DNA of 30,785 nt, from assembly GCA_001724265.1 (NCBI GenBank), contig MEDY01000363.1, positions 1 through 30,785 of the forward strand, read 5' to 3'. A program made the translations under genes and the position numbers. This DNA comes from Rhizaria sp. SCN 62-66. Its lineage: Eukaryota; Rhizaria, unplaced. Below the pieces are notes generated by a model. The model ran no database searches. It was not told the origin of the DNA and saw only the letters and a program-made list of their open reading frames with translations. Positions within the stretch are counted from its first letter, which is position 1. The number at the start of each line of letters is the position of its first letter. Positions 21,701 through 28,300 of this stretch are shown in pieces.

Positions 21701-23232
21701 CGTCGAGTACGTCGAGTTGAGCGCGACGCTGAGGACGTTAGCCGTGATCTCCTTGTACGACAGCGCGGTCAACTCAAGAATTTCAAAGGGTGTGAAGTCG
21801 TCCTTGAAGTAGCCCGCGCTGGTGAGCAACGAGAACACGATCGAAGGCGTGGGCCTGACCAAGCGCGAGTCAAGCGAGCCCGCATAGCGCTTTGTCTCGT
21901 CGGTGTTGAAGTTCTTGATGTGGAGCTCGAGAACAACCTTGTCGGCCGTGCCAGAGGTCGCGTCCACCGACGGCGCGTTGAGGGCCGTGACGACAATGTT
22001 GGCGCGGTAATAGCGCGGCACGCGCGTGGGCGTCGTGACGGGCACCACAGGGTTGGTAGAGTCAAAGAGAAAGTACTGCCGCGCGGAAACCGTCTGACTG
22101 TACATATTTGTGGGGTCGCAGTCTTCTGCGCCGTAGGGGGCGGCCGGCGGGATGGACGTGGCGTAGCGGAGCCAAATCATCCTGCTGTCGCCAAAGTTGC
22201 CTGTACAGCCCGAGTATGAGACGGTGGTGATTGTGAACGTCGACGAGTTTGTCGTGTGCGTCGCAGTTGTGCACCCTGTTAAGAATAGCAAGAATAGCAA
22301 GAACAAAAAGAGTGCAAAGCAAAACAGTCCAAGCCGTCATGACGTGAGCAAATGTGATGACCAAGAAGCCGCTTACGGGTCACAGCAAAAAGAACATAGT
22401 GCGTGCTTTTTTTGCATCGCGTGGGGATGCGATTCACGGACCTGCTTCGGTGGCATTGTAAACTGCCACGTAAATTGAGTCGTAAATTTTTGGATACAGT
22501 GTCGTTGTTTGGTTAATTGTGAACGAGAGCGTCGTGCAACCCGTTGTACATGCTACACAAATTATAACATGGAGTAAAAAAATGACGGTGCGTGAGCTAA
22601 CAATCCAGGAAAAATGTGTGATTGGCGGGGTTGGAATATAATTTAAGACTGTGTTTCGCTGACTTACTCGCAACGAAGCCGTAGTCCACGGCGGTCTCGC
22701 GGTGGACTGCGCCCGGGTTGGTGGTCATGCCCATGAAATGCGCCATCGCCACGAGCGATATGCTTGTCACGGCCGCCGACGAAAACATCGGTAGGGGGAG
22801 CGGTGCCGCGCCACTGTACGCAGCGGCGGCGCTGAATGTCTGGTCGCCGGACGCATCAGAGCTGCTGGTGAGACGGTGGGCAACCGCGTCAGCGATGTCA
22901 CGGTCAGCAAACATGGCAGTGCTGCCGCGACTTGCGCCAAACGCGGCCGCGCTGCTGTGGCCGTCGCCTTCCTGCGCCAGACCGCTGTGAGTGGACGCTG
23001 ACAATGGCGGCAGCGCAGTCGTTGTAAGCGAGGACTGCGACTGGGAAGGCGACGTTGAGAGCGCAGAGGCCGCGGGAGTGGCAGTGGCTGGGAGAGAGGC
23101 TGACAGCAGGAGCAAGAGTGTGAAGTAGAGAAAGCCTGACCGCGCGATGGCGGATATCATAGCAGTTATTTCCAATGTTGTTGGTGTGGTAGAAGGTGCG
23201 GCACCAACAGCGCCCGCTGTGGACTGAGGCAT
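1..23232 (-). CDS. Giant secreted/surface multidomain protein (Sushi + EGF + tandem repeats), 3' end outside window
   Basis: One gene model covers the left three quarters of the window on the minus strand: exon 1 at 23232-22668, an optional exon at 22552-22442, then a main exon from 22275 to the left edge. About 7,600 residues lie in the window. Order: signal peptide; Ser/Ala-rich head; tandem units of about 715-721 residues; a long Thr/Ser/Val-rich beta-type middle; eight Sushi modules; one calcium-binding EGF; further sequence beyond the edge. The main exon must change frame by +1 near 17016-17026 and 12768-12774 and read through TAG at 15081-15079. Repeat alignment carries homology across the first break and the TAG, so I treat this as one gene rather than several. 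Sushi and EGF modules are extracellular adhesion or recognition domains in known proteins, so a cell-surface or secreted role is inferred; ligand and exact function are unknown. No membrane anchor is seen; it could lie beyond the edge. Confidence 0.8.
576..686 (-). other. Calcium-binding EGF-like module in the giant protein
   Basis: The segment directly follows the last Sushi module. It starts with DIDEC, the calcium-binding consensus (D/N-x-D/N-E-C), and ends with CINTFGSYVC. This matches the C-x-N-x-x-G-x-Y hydroxylation and stacking motif of calcium-binding EGF domains. It has five visible cysteines (ECN, DCT, RC, YVC plus the preceding Cys of the Sushi module) rather than an obvious full set of six, and no C-terminal Cys pair of the classical EGF is seen, so it may be a shortened version. 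Calcium binding at the linker would stiffen the junction with the Sushi array. Confidence 0.75.
690..2474 (-). other. Eight tandem Sushi (CCP/SCR) modules in the giant protein
   Basis: Eight Cys-bounded modules follow each other: 2474-2238, 2225-2034, 2021-1839, 1826-1605, 1592-1416, 1403-1146, 1133-909 and 896-690. Each shows the Sushi pattern: a first Cys with Pro (NCGPVPE, ECPTL, SCGVPE, DCGPAD), a middle Y-x-C followed in most by a Gly (YTCADGH, YHCNVGY, YVCNAGYEP, YRCKPGF), then a late Cys, a Trp (GWS, KWLP) and a final Cys (APTC, APIC). In known proteins two disulfides (1-3, 2-4) hold each module of about 60 residues. Several modules here are longer than usual (up to 86 residues), with insertions before the second Cys. 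Sushi arrays mediate protein or glycan binding at cell surfaces; the ligand here is unknown. Confidence 0.9.
7150..10500 (-). other. Possible beta-propeller (WD-like) region within the giant protein
   Basis: Several stretches look like propeller blades: ISALAVHPSGTMLTVGCAD near 7500, IYIGTDQGDIVTLRF near 7600, MNVLYVISGSILYMSN near 10420, and MTVAPDERTVFVNID near 10250. The alternation of short hydrophobic strands with D/G turns fits WD40 or a related propeller. Blades are not evenly spaced and no clear W-D ends were seen, so the number of blades and even the fold are uncertain. It sits between the tandem units and the Sushi array. WD40 proper is usually cytosolic, so an extracellular propeller of another type is equally likely. 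Confidence 0.35.
12769..17016 (-). CDS. Giant protein, main exon, second frame segment (units C and D) with in-frame TAG
   Basis: After the +1 change at 17016-17026 the protein continues as FPLSTSVASSTV, matching the FPLKG and FPLRS of sister units. Unit C ends in YELS, then TAG at 15081-15079, then FATTDFKFTLDATYLFGG, which matches the end of unit B (YEYATAATTDFSF) with no gap. The frame then runs without a stop through the head of unit D (14952 onward: FAYYIML, VTDLTA, FVFPL, QPKYVGFR, IPKNCF). Unit D diverges after about 150 residues into other beta-rich sequence. Near 12774 the reading must change frame again. If the old frame is followed it gives a Cys/Ser/Arg-rich tail unlike the rest and stops at 12583. 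Confidence 0.8.
14953..17095 (-). repeat. Tandem unit C of the giant protein (about 715 residues, with frame change and TAG)
   Basis: The unit starts FAFHVLLTNNAWIGTDLTA and carries FPLST (after the frame change), QPKYFGLRVTDGY, LPKECFSLT, DPYELVATAVKLLTPGNP, WHFTALDR, FGPVRTTYSDYQMLFTTY and QNTDLTDETI. It ends just before FAYYIML of unit D. It is 2143 nt, that is 714 codons plus one base, which is the signature of the frame change near its start. The in-frame TAG lies near its end. Confidence 0.85.
15079..15081 (-). other. In-frame TAG codon in the giant gene
   Basis: On the minus strand the codon order is TAT GAG CTG AGC TAG TTC GCC ACC ACC GAC TTC. Translation on both sides belongs to the same repeat unit: YELS-x-FATTDF here, YEYATAATTDF in unit B and YSVASFLNTDF in unit A, all eleven positions with no gap. 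TAG therefore occupies a position held by Thr and Ser in the sister units. Confidence 0.8.
17017..22275 (-). CDS. Giant protein, main exon, first frame segment (repeat units A and B)
   Basis: A single frame of about 1,750 codons starts at the acceptor at 22275 with C-T-T-A-T-H-T-T. It holds an N-terminal beta-rich domain, unit A, the whole of unit B and the beginning of unit C. Composition is rich in Thr, Ser, Val, Ala and aromatic residues with scattered Cys, typical of extracellular beta-sandwich repeats; no catalytic motif is visible. Recurrent signatures are FHV..W.GTDLTA, QPKY.GFR, LPKSCF, GPVR..Y..MF.TY and QNT.. (D/N). The homologous frame stops near 17016, where unit C continues in the next frame. 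Past that point the old frame continues to 16826 as a non-homologous tail (FCRKQHGHYPQRL) and stops; I take that tail as out of frame. No known family was recognised. Confidence 0.85.
17096..19258 (-). repeat. Tandem unit B of the giant protein (721 residues)
   Basis: The unit runs from FAFHVELSGLSWVGTDLTA to just before the next FAFHV. It contains FVFPLKG, QPKYAGFRMTNAF, LPKSCFVLT, DPYVVLASSIVLRTPQNP, WFHFTAADR, FGPVRTTYASYMAMFTTYS and QQNTDLTDETI. Units C and A share these landmarks in the same order. B and C are closest: even the DNA for NTDLTDETI is nearly identical (around 17555-17580 and 15400-15430), suggesting a fairly recent duplication. Confidence 0.85.
19259..20860 (-). repeat. Tandem unit A of the giant protein (clearly homologous part)
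   Basis: Landmarks shared with units B and C, in order: DFTSATVAGDCV, DPYIFLIGAVLVKTPYNPAG, FYFHFAPATGSR, ATKPAAGTYTY, FRIGPVRVLWGNYNTMFKTY, MQNTNIVND, TDQTYQIGIFFF and NTDFSFTITPTY. The upstream limit is unclear; by unit length it would lie near 21420, but the first part has diverged. Much of this unit has strongly GC-rich third positions, unlike B and C. Confidence 0.7.
22276..22667 (-). other. 5' intron zone of the giant gene (392 nt, or two introns around a cassette exon)
   Basis: On the minus strand the donor GTAAGT starts at 22667, a match to the eukaryotic 5' splice-site consensus. The distal acceptor ends at 22276 with a run rich in T and C, including a 9-nt repeat (ATTCTTGCT), then CTTAACAG. 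Joining exon 1 (phase 1, one base) to 22275 gives AGG TGC ACA, which enters exactly the frame that stays open for 5.3 kb. In that frame there is no ATG between the upstream TGA (about 22330) and the start of homology, so splicing is needed to supply a start and signal peptide. The zone is AT-rich compared with its flanks. Confidence 0.75.
22442..22552 (-). CDS. Possible 111-nt internal (cassette) exon of the giant gene
   Basis: Inside the 392-nt intron zone, an open stretch in another frame is bounded by an acceptor-like TTTGTGTAG (G at 22553) and a donor-like GCAG|GTCCGT (from 22441). It is 111 nt, 37 codons, phase 1 at both ends, so including or skipping it keeps the frame. Its translation contains CTTGCTTLSFTINQTTTLY and then IYDSIYVAVYNATEAG. 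This resembles the sequence that opens the main exon (CTTATHTTNSSTFTITT, followed by a similar beta-strand pattern). The two resulting introns would be 115 and 166 nt. The donor is weaker than the exon 1 donor. It could be a constitutive exon, an alternative exon, or a decayed duplicate of the start of the main exon. Confidence 0.45.
22668..23232 (-). CDS. Exon 1 of the giant protein: signal peptide and low-complexity head
   Basis: The frame opens with ATG at 23232 and has a second in-frame ATG at 23160 (residue 25). The second is followed by a classic signal peptide: a short positively charged stretch (SAIARSGF), a Leu-rich core (FTLLLLLSASL), then small residues (PATATPA) suited to cleavage. 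It may therefore be the true start; with the first ATG the hydrophobic core would begin only near residue 33. After the signal peptide comes a Ser/Ala/Thr-rich segment rich in likely O-glycosylation sites, ending in ...AVDYGFVA. The exon ends in phase 1 after the first base of a codon, immediately before GTAAGT at 22667. Reading on past that donor gives only 24 more codons before a stop. The exon is GC-rich, unlike the intron that follows. Confidence 0.8.
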
Positions 23233-23789
23233 CGTGACTTGAGAGCGCTCTAATGGACGTGGCGAACGCGCAAGAACGCATATAGGGGTACAACCCGTTC
23301 GTATTTAGAAAGATCGAGACTGGTCCAGCTTGGGAAAGGCAGAATTTGCGGTGAGCTTTTTCGAAGGCAAGATCGTTACAAAATGTTACTTTACAATAAT
23401 ATCCTAAATATGAGCCAACTTTGTGCCTGAAAAATTGACGCAATAATGCGCTGCAATGAATTTGAAACGTTTACTGGGTAGTTTTAATGAATGCAGTCTG
23501 CCAGAGAAAAGCGGGCGTTCGGCAGGATCGGAACACAAAACCAGCTCACAAACCATGAAGACAGAGATTGAAAAAGGAAATAATCGCAGAGACGCAACGT
23601 AGAACATATTATTATGCAACTAATATGCACATTAACGGTATTAATTTGCTTCAAATATCGATTTTCCGCACCATGATGGCCAGGCGCCCATGTGCGACTG
23701 TGGGTGGCCAGTCAGACAGCCAACAACAAACACAGGAGAGTCAGATTATGTCGCCGCGTGATGAGCGGCTTCAGGTTTGAGATCGCAAT
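23233..23789. promoter_or_regulatory. Divergent intergenic region between the giant gene and the small plus-strand gene
   Basis: This 557-bp stretch separates two genes read away from each other, so both promoters should lie here. It is more AT-rich than the flanking coding sequence, most clearly at about 23560-23660. No TATA box, initiator or repeat can be assigned with confidence. Short open frames on both strands lack protein-like composition. Confidence 0.4.
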
Positions 23790-24495
23790 ATGTTGTTTCA
23801 ACAACGCGGATCTGTTGGCGTATGTCCTGCAGACTTGCTTGCGAACGGTGTCTGGGAAGCGTTGCTGCCGTGTTTGCACAACCCCCAACGACTATGTATC
23901 GTACGCGCTGTGGCCATCGTGACACGCGCGGTCCCTTGCGCGCGTATGTTTGAGATTTTGCGTCTGTCTTCTCAGTCCGCACTCGAGCAACTGCGGCTTT
24001 CCCTCGCCCGTGTTGGGCCAACGCGCGCGCTTGATATGCGTTCGGAACTCCGCTTTCTCAAATCTCTCGTCCAAGCGTCTGCTGACCGAGCTGACGAGCG
24101 TGATCCGCGCCTTCGAGTCCGTAGAAACCGTCGGCAGTCTTGTCTCGGTGAAAGCGGTGCAGGAAAGAGAGCCGCTGGTGGGTTCACTGCGGAGTTGTGT
24201 CGCTGCGGGGGCTTTGAACCCCGCGGCGGCGGTGTTTCTCGTCAACGACGGCCGCCGCGCGCTGCGCAGGCTCTTCGGGCTCGAATCGGACGAGTGCGGC
24301 GAGTGCGGGGGCGCTCGCGCGCTGTGGATGCTGCTCGAGGCGACTGCACCGGGCGCGGTGGGCCGGCAGAACGCGGTTGCGGGGGAGCCGTCGGTGGACG
24401 AGGAGAGGGCGATGGGTCGTCGTGGTGCAGCAACGTTGCCCAACGCGTTTAAAGTTGTGGTGATATTGTCAGATATGCAAAGTCGACGTGCCTGA
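23790..24495 (+). CDS. Unrecognised helical protein, possibly F-box-like, with one frame change
   Basis: ATG at 23790 is preceded in frame by TGA GAT CGC AAT, so it is the first possible start. The first frame reads PADLLANGVWEALLPCLHN, then amphipathic helices (MFEILRLSSQSALEQLRLSL) up to about 24074. From 24076 the protein-like reading is one frame further: RLLTELTSVIRAFESVETV, then AAVFLVNDGRRALRRLFGLE, ending at TGA 24493-24495. Both parts have GC-rich third positions and ordinary soluble-protein composition, whereas the first frame after 24078 becomes Arg/Gly-rich junk. The early Leu-rich helix pair faintly recalls an F-box, but this is weak. Length is about 234 residues if joined. It is divergent from the giant gene and upstream of the ABCA gene in the same direction; no functional link is evident. 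Confidence 0.5.
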
Positions 24496-25361
24496 CTAGG
24501 ATTGGGGCGTAATTCTCATCAAGAGATTGATTATACTAGTACATCTACATGTATTGACTTAACCATCATCAGTAGAGAGATATAACGAGAAAGCGAGCAT
24601 AATGAACTTATTACATGGCATTGAATTTCAAGAATAACACCGTGATCTTCTGCATACACACGTTATAATTACGTCAAAAATTATATGCTGAAATTTCAGT
24701 TTTATAGCTTGTTATCACGTAGAGATATCGCGATTTTTCTGTTTTGTCCACAAATGGTTTTTAGAGTCGTGAGAGCCTTCGAGCTCGCGGAGCCGCGCTT
24801 TTACGAAATGCACGTAACTAAACAAATATATCTTGGAATTGCGCCAAAGATTGATGTTTTATTAATTTCTATGAGCTTTAGTTTTAGACGCATTTACATC
24901 ACTTCGAAATATTATGTATTTAAGGCAGGCAAATGCTTGGCAAATCAAGGCGCGGGTGCTCAAATCTTCGAGAATGTCAAATTTTGGACAGCTATTTGCG
25001 AACCATGATGACGCTTTGTGAATGTTATTAGCTTTTCATAGGAATCTACTCCAATTTGTCTATTGGATATGCATTAATTGATGCCAGTTCTGACACATCG
25101 GTGGTGAGTCGGCGCATTTCGGTTAATTGAGCAGGCTGGAAGCCACGGTCGGCAGTCTTTGGAGATATCATCAAATCGATTGAAAATGACGTTGTGTTTG
25201 GAGATTCATCAGTTCTCTGCAGGTGTAGCGAGAGCCTACACTGCCGATTTAATTGATCGCGTTATATTGTATCTCATTGGACATGTACAAGTTCCTTTTT
25301 GCGCCTTAAAGACCACTGAACTATTCTCGTCACTCACTGCTCGTCCGCACCCCCCTATTCC
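24496..25361. other. AT-rich intergenic region upstream of the ABCA gene
   Basis: This 866-bp stretch is clearly more AT-rich than the genes beside it. The longest open frame (24685-25008, 107 codons, AT-rich codons) shows no recognisable domain and I do not call it a gene. It should contain the end of the small gene's transcript and the promoter of the ABCA gene. No tRNA, repeat array or convincing regulatory motif was seen. Confidence 0.5.
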
Positions 25362-28300
25362 ATGCGTGTAGTCACACACCTTATGGGCACATATCAGCAG
25401 TTCAAGGCACTGCTGGTAAAGAATGCCCTTCTCAAGCGGCGCAAGCCCATATCAACCTTCATTTTCCTCGTGCTGCCCGCACTGTTCATGCTCCTGATCG
25501 TGTGGCTGCACAGTTTCACAGAGTCGCAGTACTACCCTGCGGCGCACCACCTCGACGACACATGCGACCTCTCCGTCGATGCTGCGCTCACCACACTCGC
25601 GCCGCGCCTCGCACTTACCGACGGCTTCCTTGCATTTGCCCCGGCGCCCGCGTTCGCCTCCGTCGTCGCACGCCTCACCGATCCCGCCGCGAACGTGTCG
25701 CTCGCCGAGAAGTATGTCCGCACTTTCCCCACCATCGCCGACCTCGACGACTACATCACCTCGAAGCGCTACGGCACCGCCGGCTACCGCAACGTCTACG
25801 CCGCCGCCATTGCGCCCTCCGGCTTGCTGACGGGCCCTGATTATGCGTACACGCTGCGCTTCAACGTCTCCGCGGGCGCGTACTCTGGCACGCCGGACAC
25901 GAAGAGGGTCGCGCGTTTCAACGACGTGACGCCTGGATACTCCGCGTCGTCGTTCAACATCTACTGCGACCGCGGGTACATGGCGCTACAGCTCGCCATC
26001 GACACCGCAATCCTTCACGACGCCGGCGCCTACGTGCACACAACGAACAGCAACGAGCCGCAGCTGCAGGTGGTGCCGATGCCGACGCGCTAGTACACGC
26101 AGGACAAGTTCAGCGACCTCATCGGCAGCTACATGGGCTTCTTCTTCACCGTGCTCGGCGTGCTCCCGCTCACAATCGTCGTCGGCGAGCTTGTCTCCGA
26201 GAAAGAGCTGCGCATCCGCGAAGGCGCGCGCATGATGGGGCTCAAGGCGTGGGTCATCTCGGCCACCTGGCTCACCACGTACGCAGTCATGTTCGTCATC
26301 ACCGCCTTGCTGATGGCCCTCGCGACGGGCTGGTCCGTGTACAAGCACTCGATCCCGGTGATCATTTTCGCGATGTTCTACCTCTTTTACATCTCCCTGT
26401 ACGCCTTTGCGTTCTTCATGTCGTCGTTCTTCTCGCGCGCGCAGACTGCGGCCGCGTTCTCGGCCATCATCTTTATCGCCTCACTCTTCCTCGGTGACCT
26501 CGCCACCAACGCTGACAGCCGCGGCGCGAAGCTTCTCGGCGCCCTGGCGCCCCCTGTCGCGCTCTCAATGGGCTCGCAGACTGCGTCGCGCCTCGAGTCC
26601 GCCGGTGTGGGCGTAACGCGGGGCACGTTCACCTCGCAGATCGACTTGTTCTCCGTCGCCGACAGCCTTCTCATGATGTTCATCGCCTCAGTCATTCTCA
26701 TGCTGCTGGGCGTGTACTTGCAGGAGGTGCTGCCCAACGAGTATGGCACCCCGCGCAAGTGGTATTTCTTCCTCAAGCCCTCGTTCTGGTGCGGCAGCGG
26801 CAGCGGCAACGACAGAGTCGCAGTCGCCCCCGCCGCGGACCCCGTCGTGCGCCCGCACTCTCTCAACGACGCCGTCGGCCACGTCAGCCTCAGCGGCAGC
26901 CGCGGTGGCGGTGCGGACGCGGCCGACGACGGCACTGGCAGCGTTTTGACGATCTTTGACAACGAACCCTACTCCAAGATCGAGCCGCCGGACATGGTGC
27001 TGGCGGGCCGCGAGCTGGTGCGTCTGCGCGGGCTGCGCAAGACGTTCCCGCAAGTCAACGCGGCGGGCGAGACGGTCCAGTTCGCGGCGGTCAACGCGCT
27101 CAGTCTCGACATGTACGAGGGCCAGATCTTCACACTACTGGGCCACAACGGCGCCGGCAAGTCGACGACGTTCAACATGTTGACCGGGCTTTTTCCTATG
27201 ACTAGCGGCAAGGTGACCGTGCTAGGCCGCGACCTGGCCGCTGAGATGGATCAGATCCGCAAGCACATGGGCGTTTGCCCGCAACACGACATCTTGTACT
27301 CGCACCTCAGCGTGCGTGAGCACCTGGAGCTGTACGCCGCCATCAAGGGCGTGTCGCAGCTTGACATTCCGGCCGTTGCGCAGAGCATGCTCGACGACGT
27401 TGGGCTCGGTATTGCGGGCGACAACAAGGCCGACGCGCTTGCTGGCACGCTCTCCGGTGGCCAGAAGCGCAAGCTCTCGGTCGGTATCGCGCTCATCGGC
27501 GACTCAAAGATCGTGTACCTGGACGAGCCGTCTTCAGGCATGGATATCGCGTCACAGCGCGTGATTTGGGACCTGCTACTGCGCTCGAAGGCCGGTCGCG
27601 TGATTGTCCTGACAACCCATTCGATGGAGGAAGCCGAGCTCGGCGACCGCATTGCAATCATGGCTAGTGGTAAGCTCATGTGCAACGGCTCGTCGCTCTT
27701 CCTCAAGCACCAATACGGCGCCGGCTACACGCTCACGATCTCCAAGGCCAAGGTGGGCGCGCTCGTCGCTGCTTCTGACGCGGGCCCTCAGTCTCCTGAT
27801 GCCTCCGCCGCTGTCGTTAACGCGCTCGTCTCTGCGACCCCCGTGGCGTCGCCGCTGTCCCCGTCGAGCGCGGCTGAGGTCGACGCCGCGGTCAACAGCG
27901 CGCTCGCCGCCGCGGCCGCCGCGGGCATCACGCCCGTGCGCGCGCTCGTCACGGCTCTCGTTCCCGCTGCAGAAGTGCTCTCAGACGCGGGCGGCGAAAT
28001 CTCGTTCAGGCTCCCGTTCACCGCGGCGAGCACGTTCCCGCTGCTTTTTGACGCGCTGGAGCAGCGCAAGGTCGAGCTGGGCGTCGCCGCGGCGGGCATG
28101 TCGGTTACCACGCTGACGGAGGTGTTCCTGCGCGTCGGGCACGGCGTCGCTGCTGACAACGACACCGCCAGCAGTGGCAGTGGCAGTGGCAGTGGCAGTG
28201 GCAGCAACGCTCACGCTGGTGCTATCGAGGACAGTGTTGTGAAGACAACTGGCAGCAACTCGATCGAGTTTAAGGGCGACAGCAGTAGTCTTGCACCCAA

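Noticed and set aside
20256-22219. Long plus-strand and second minus-strand open frames (20318-21010, 21452-22219, 20256-20732)
   Set aside because: They are Arg/His-rich shadows of the GC-rich part of the giant gene, whose own frame shows repeat homology.
22062-22364. Minus-strand ATG at 22340 giving a signal-peptide-like MTAWTVLLCTLFVLAILAIL
   Set aside because: It lies in the pyrimidine-rich end of the intron and its frame leaves the repeat-protein frame at once. The hydrophobic run comes from T-rich splice-acceptor sequence; exon 1 supplies a better signal peptide and a proper in-frame join.
22904-23443. 179-codon minus-strand frame overlapping exon 1
   Set aside because: Cys/His/Arg-rich shadow; the other frame has a signal peptide and splices correctly.
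23892-24443. Minus-strand open frame opposite the small plus-strand gene
   Set aside because: It shares third positions with the plus frame and is Ser/Pro/Arg-rich without protein-like pattern; the plus-strand reading has better helices and composition.
23692-24495. A single plus-strand frame with TGA at about 23920 read as Trp
   Set aside because: It would avoid the frame change, but the translation from 23920 to 24070 in that frame is Cys/Ser-rich and unconvincing, while the neighbouring frame forms clear amphipathic helices.
24685-25008. 107-codon plus-strand open frame in the AT-rich intergenic region
   Set aside because: AT-rich codons unlike the neighbours, no domain, no conserved-looking motif; chance length is plausible.
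26080-26110. A mini-intron removing TAG codon 1 of the ABCA gene
   Set aside because: The only GT-AG choices are 24-33 nt and would remove the conserved PMPTR or YTQ residues; typical introns in this window look longer (115 nt or more).
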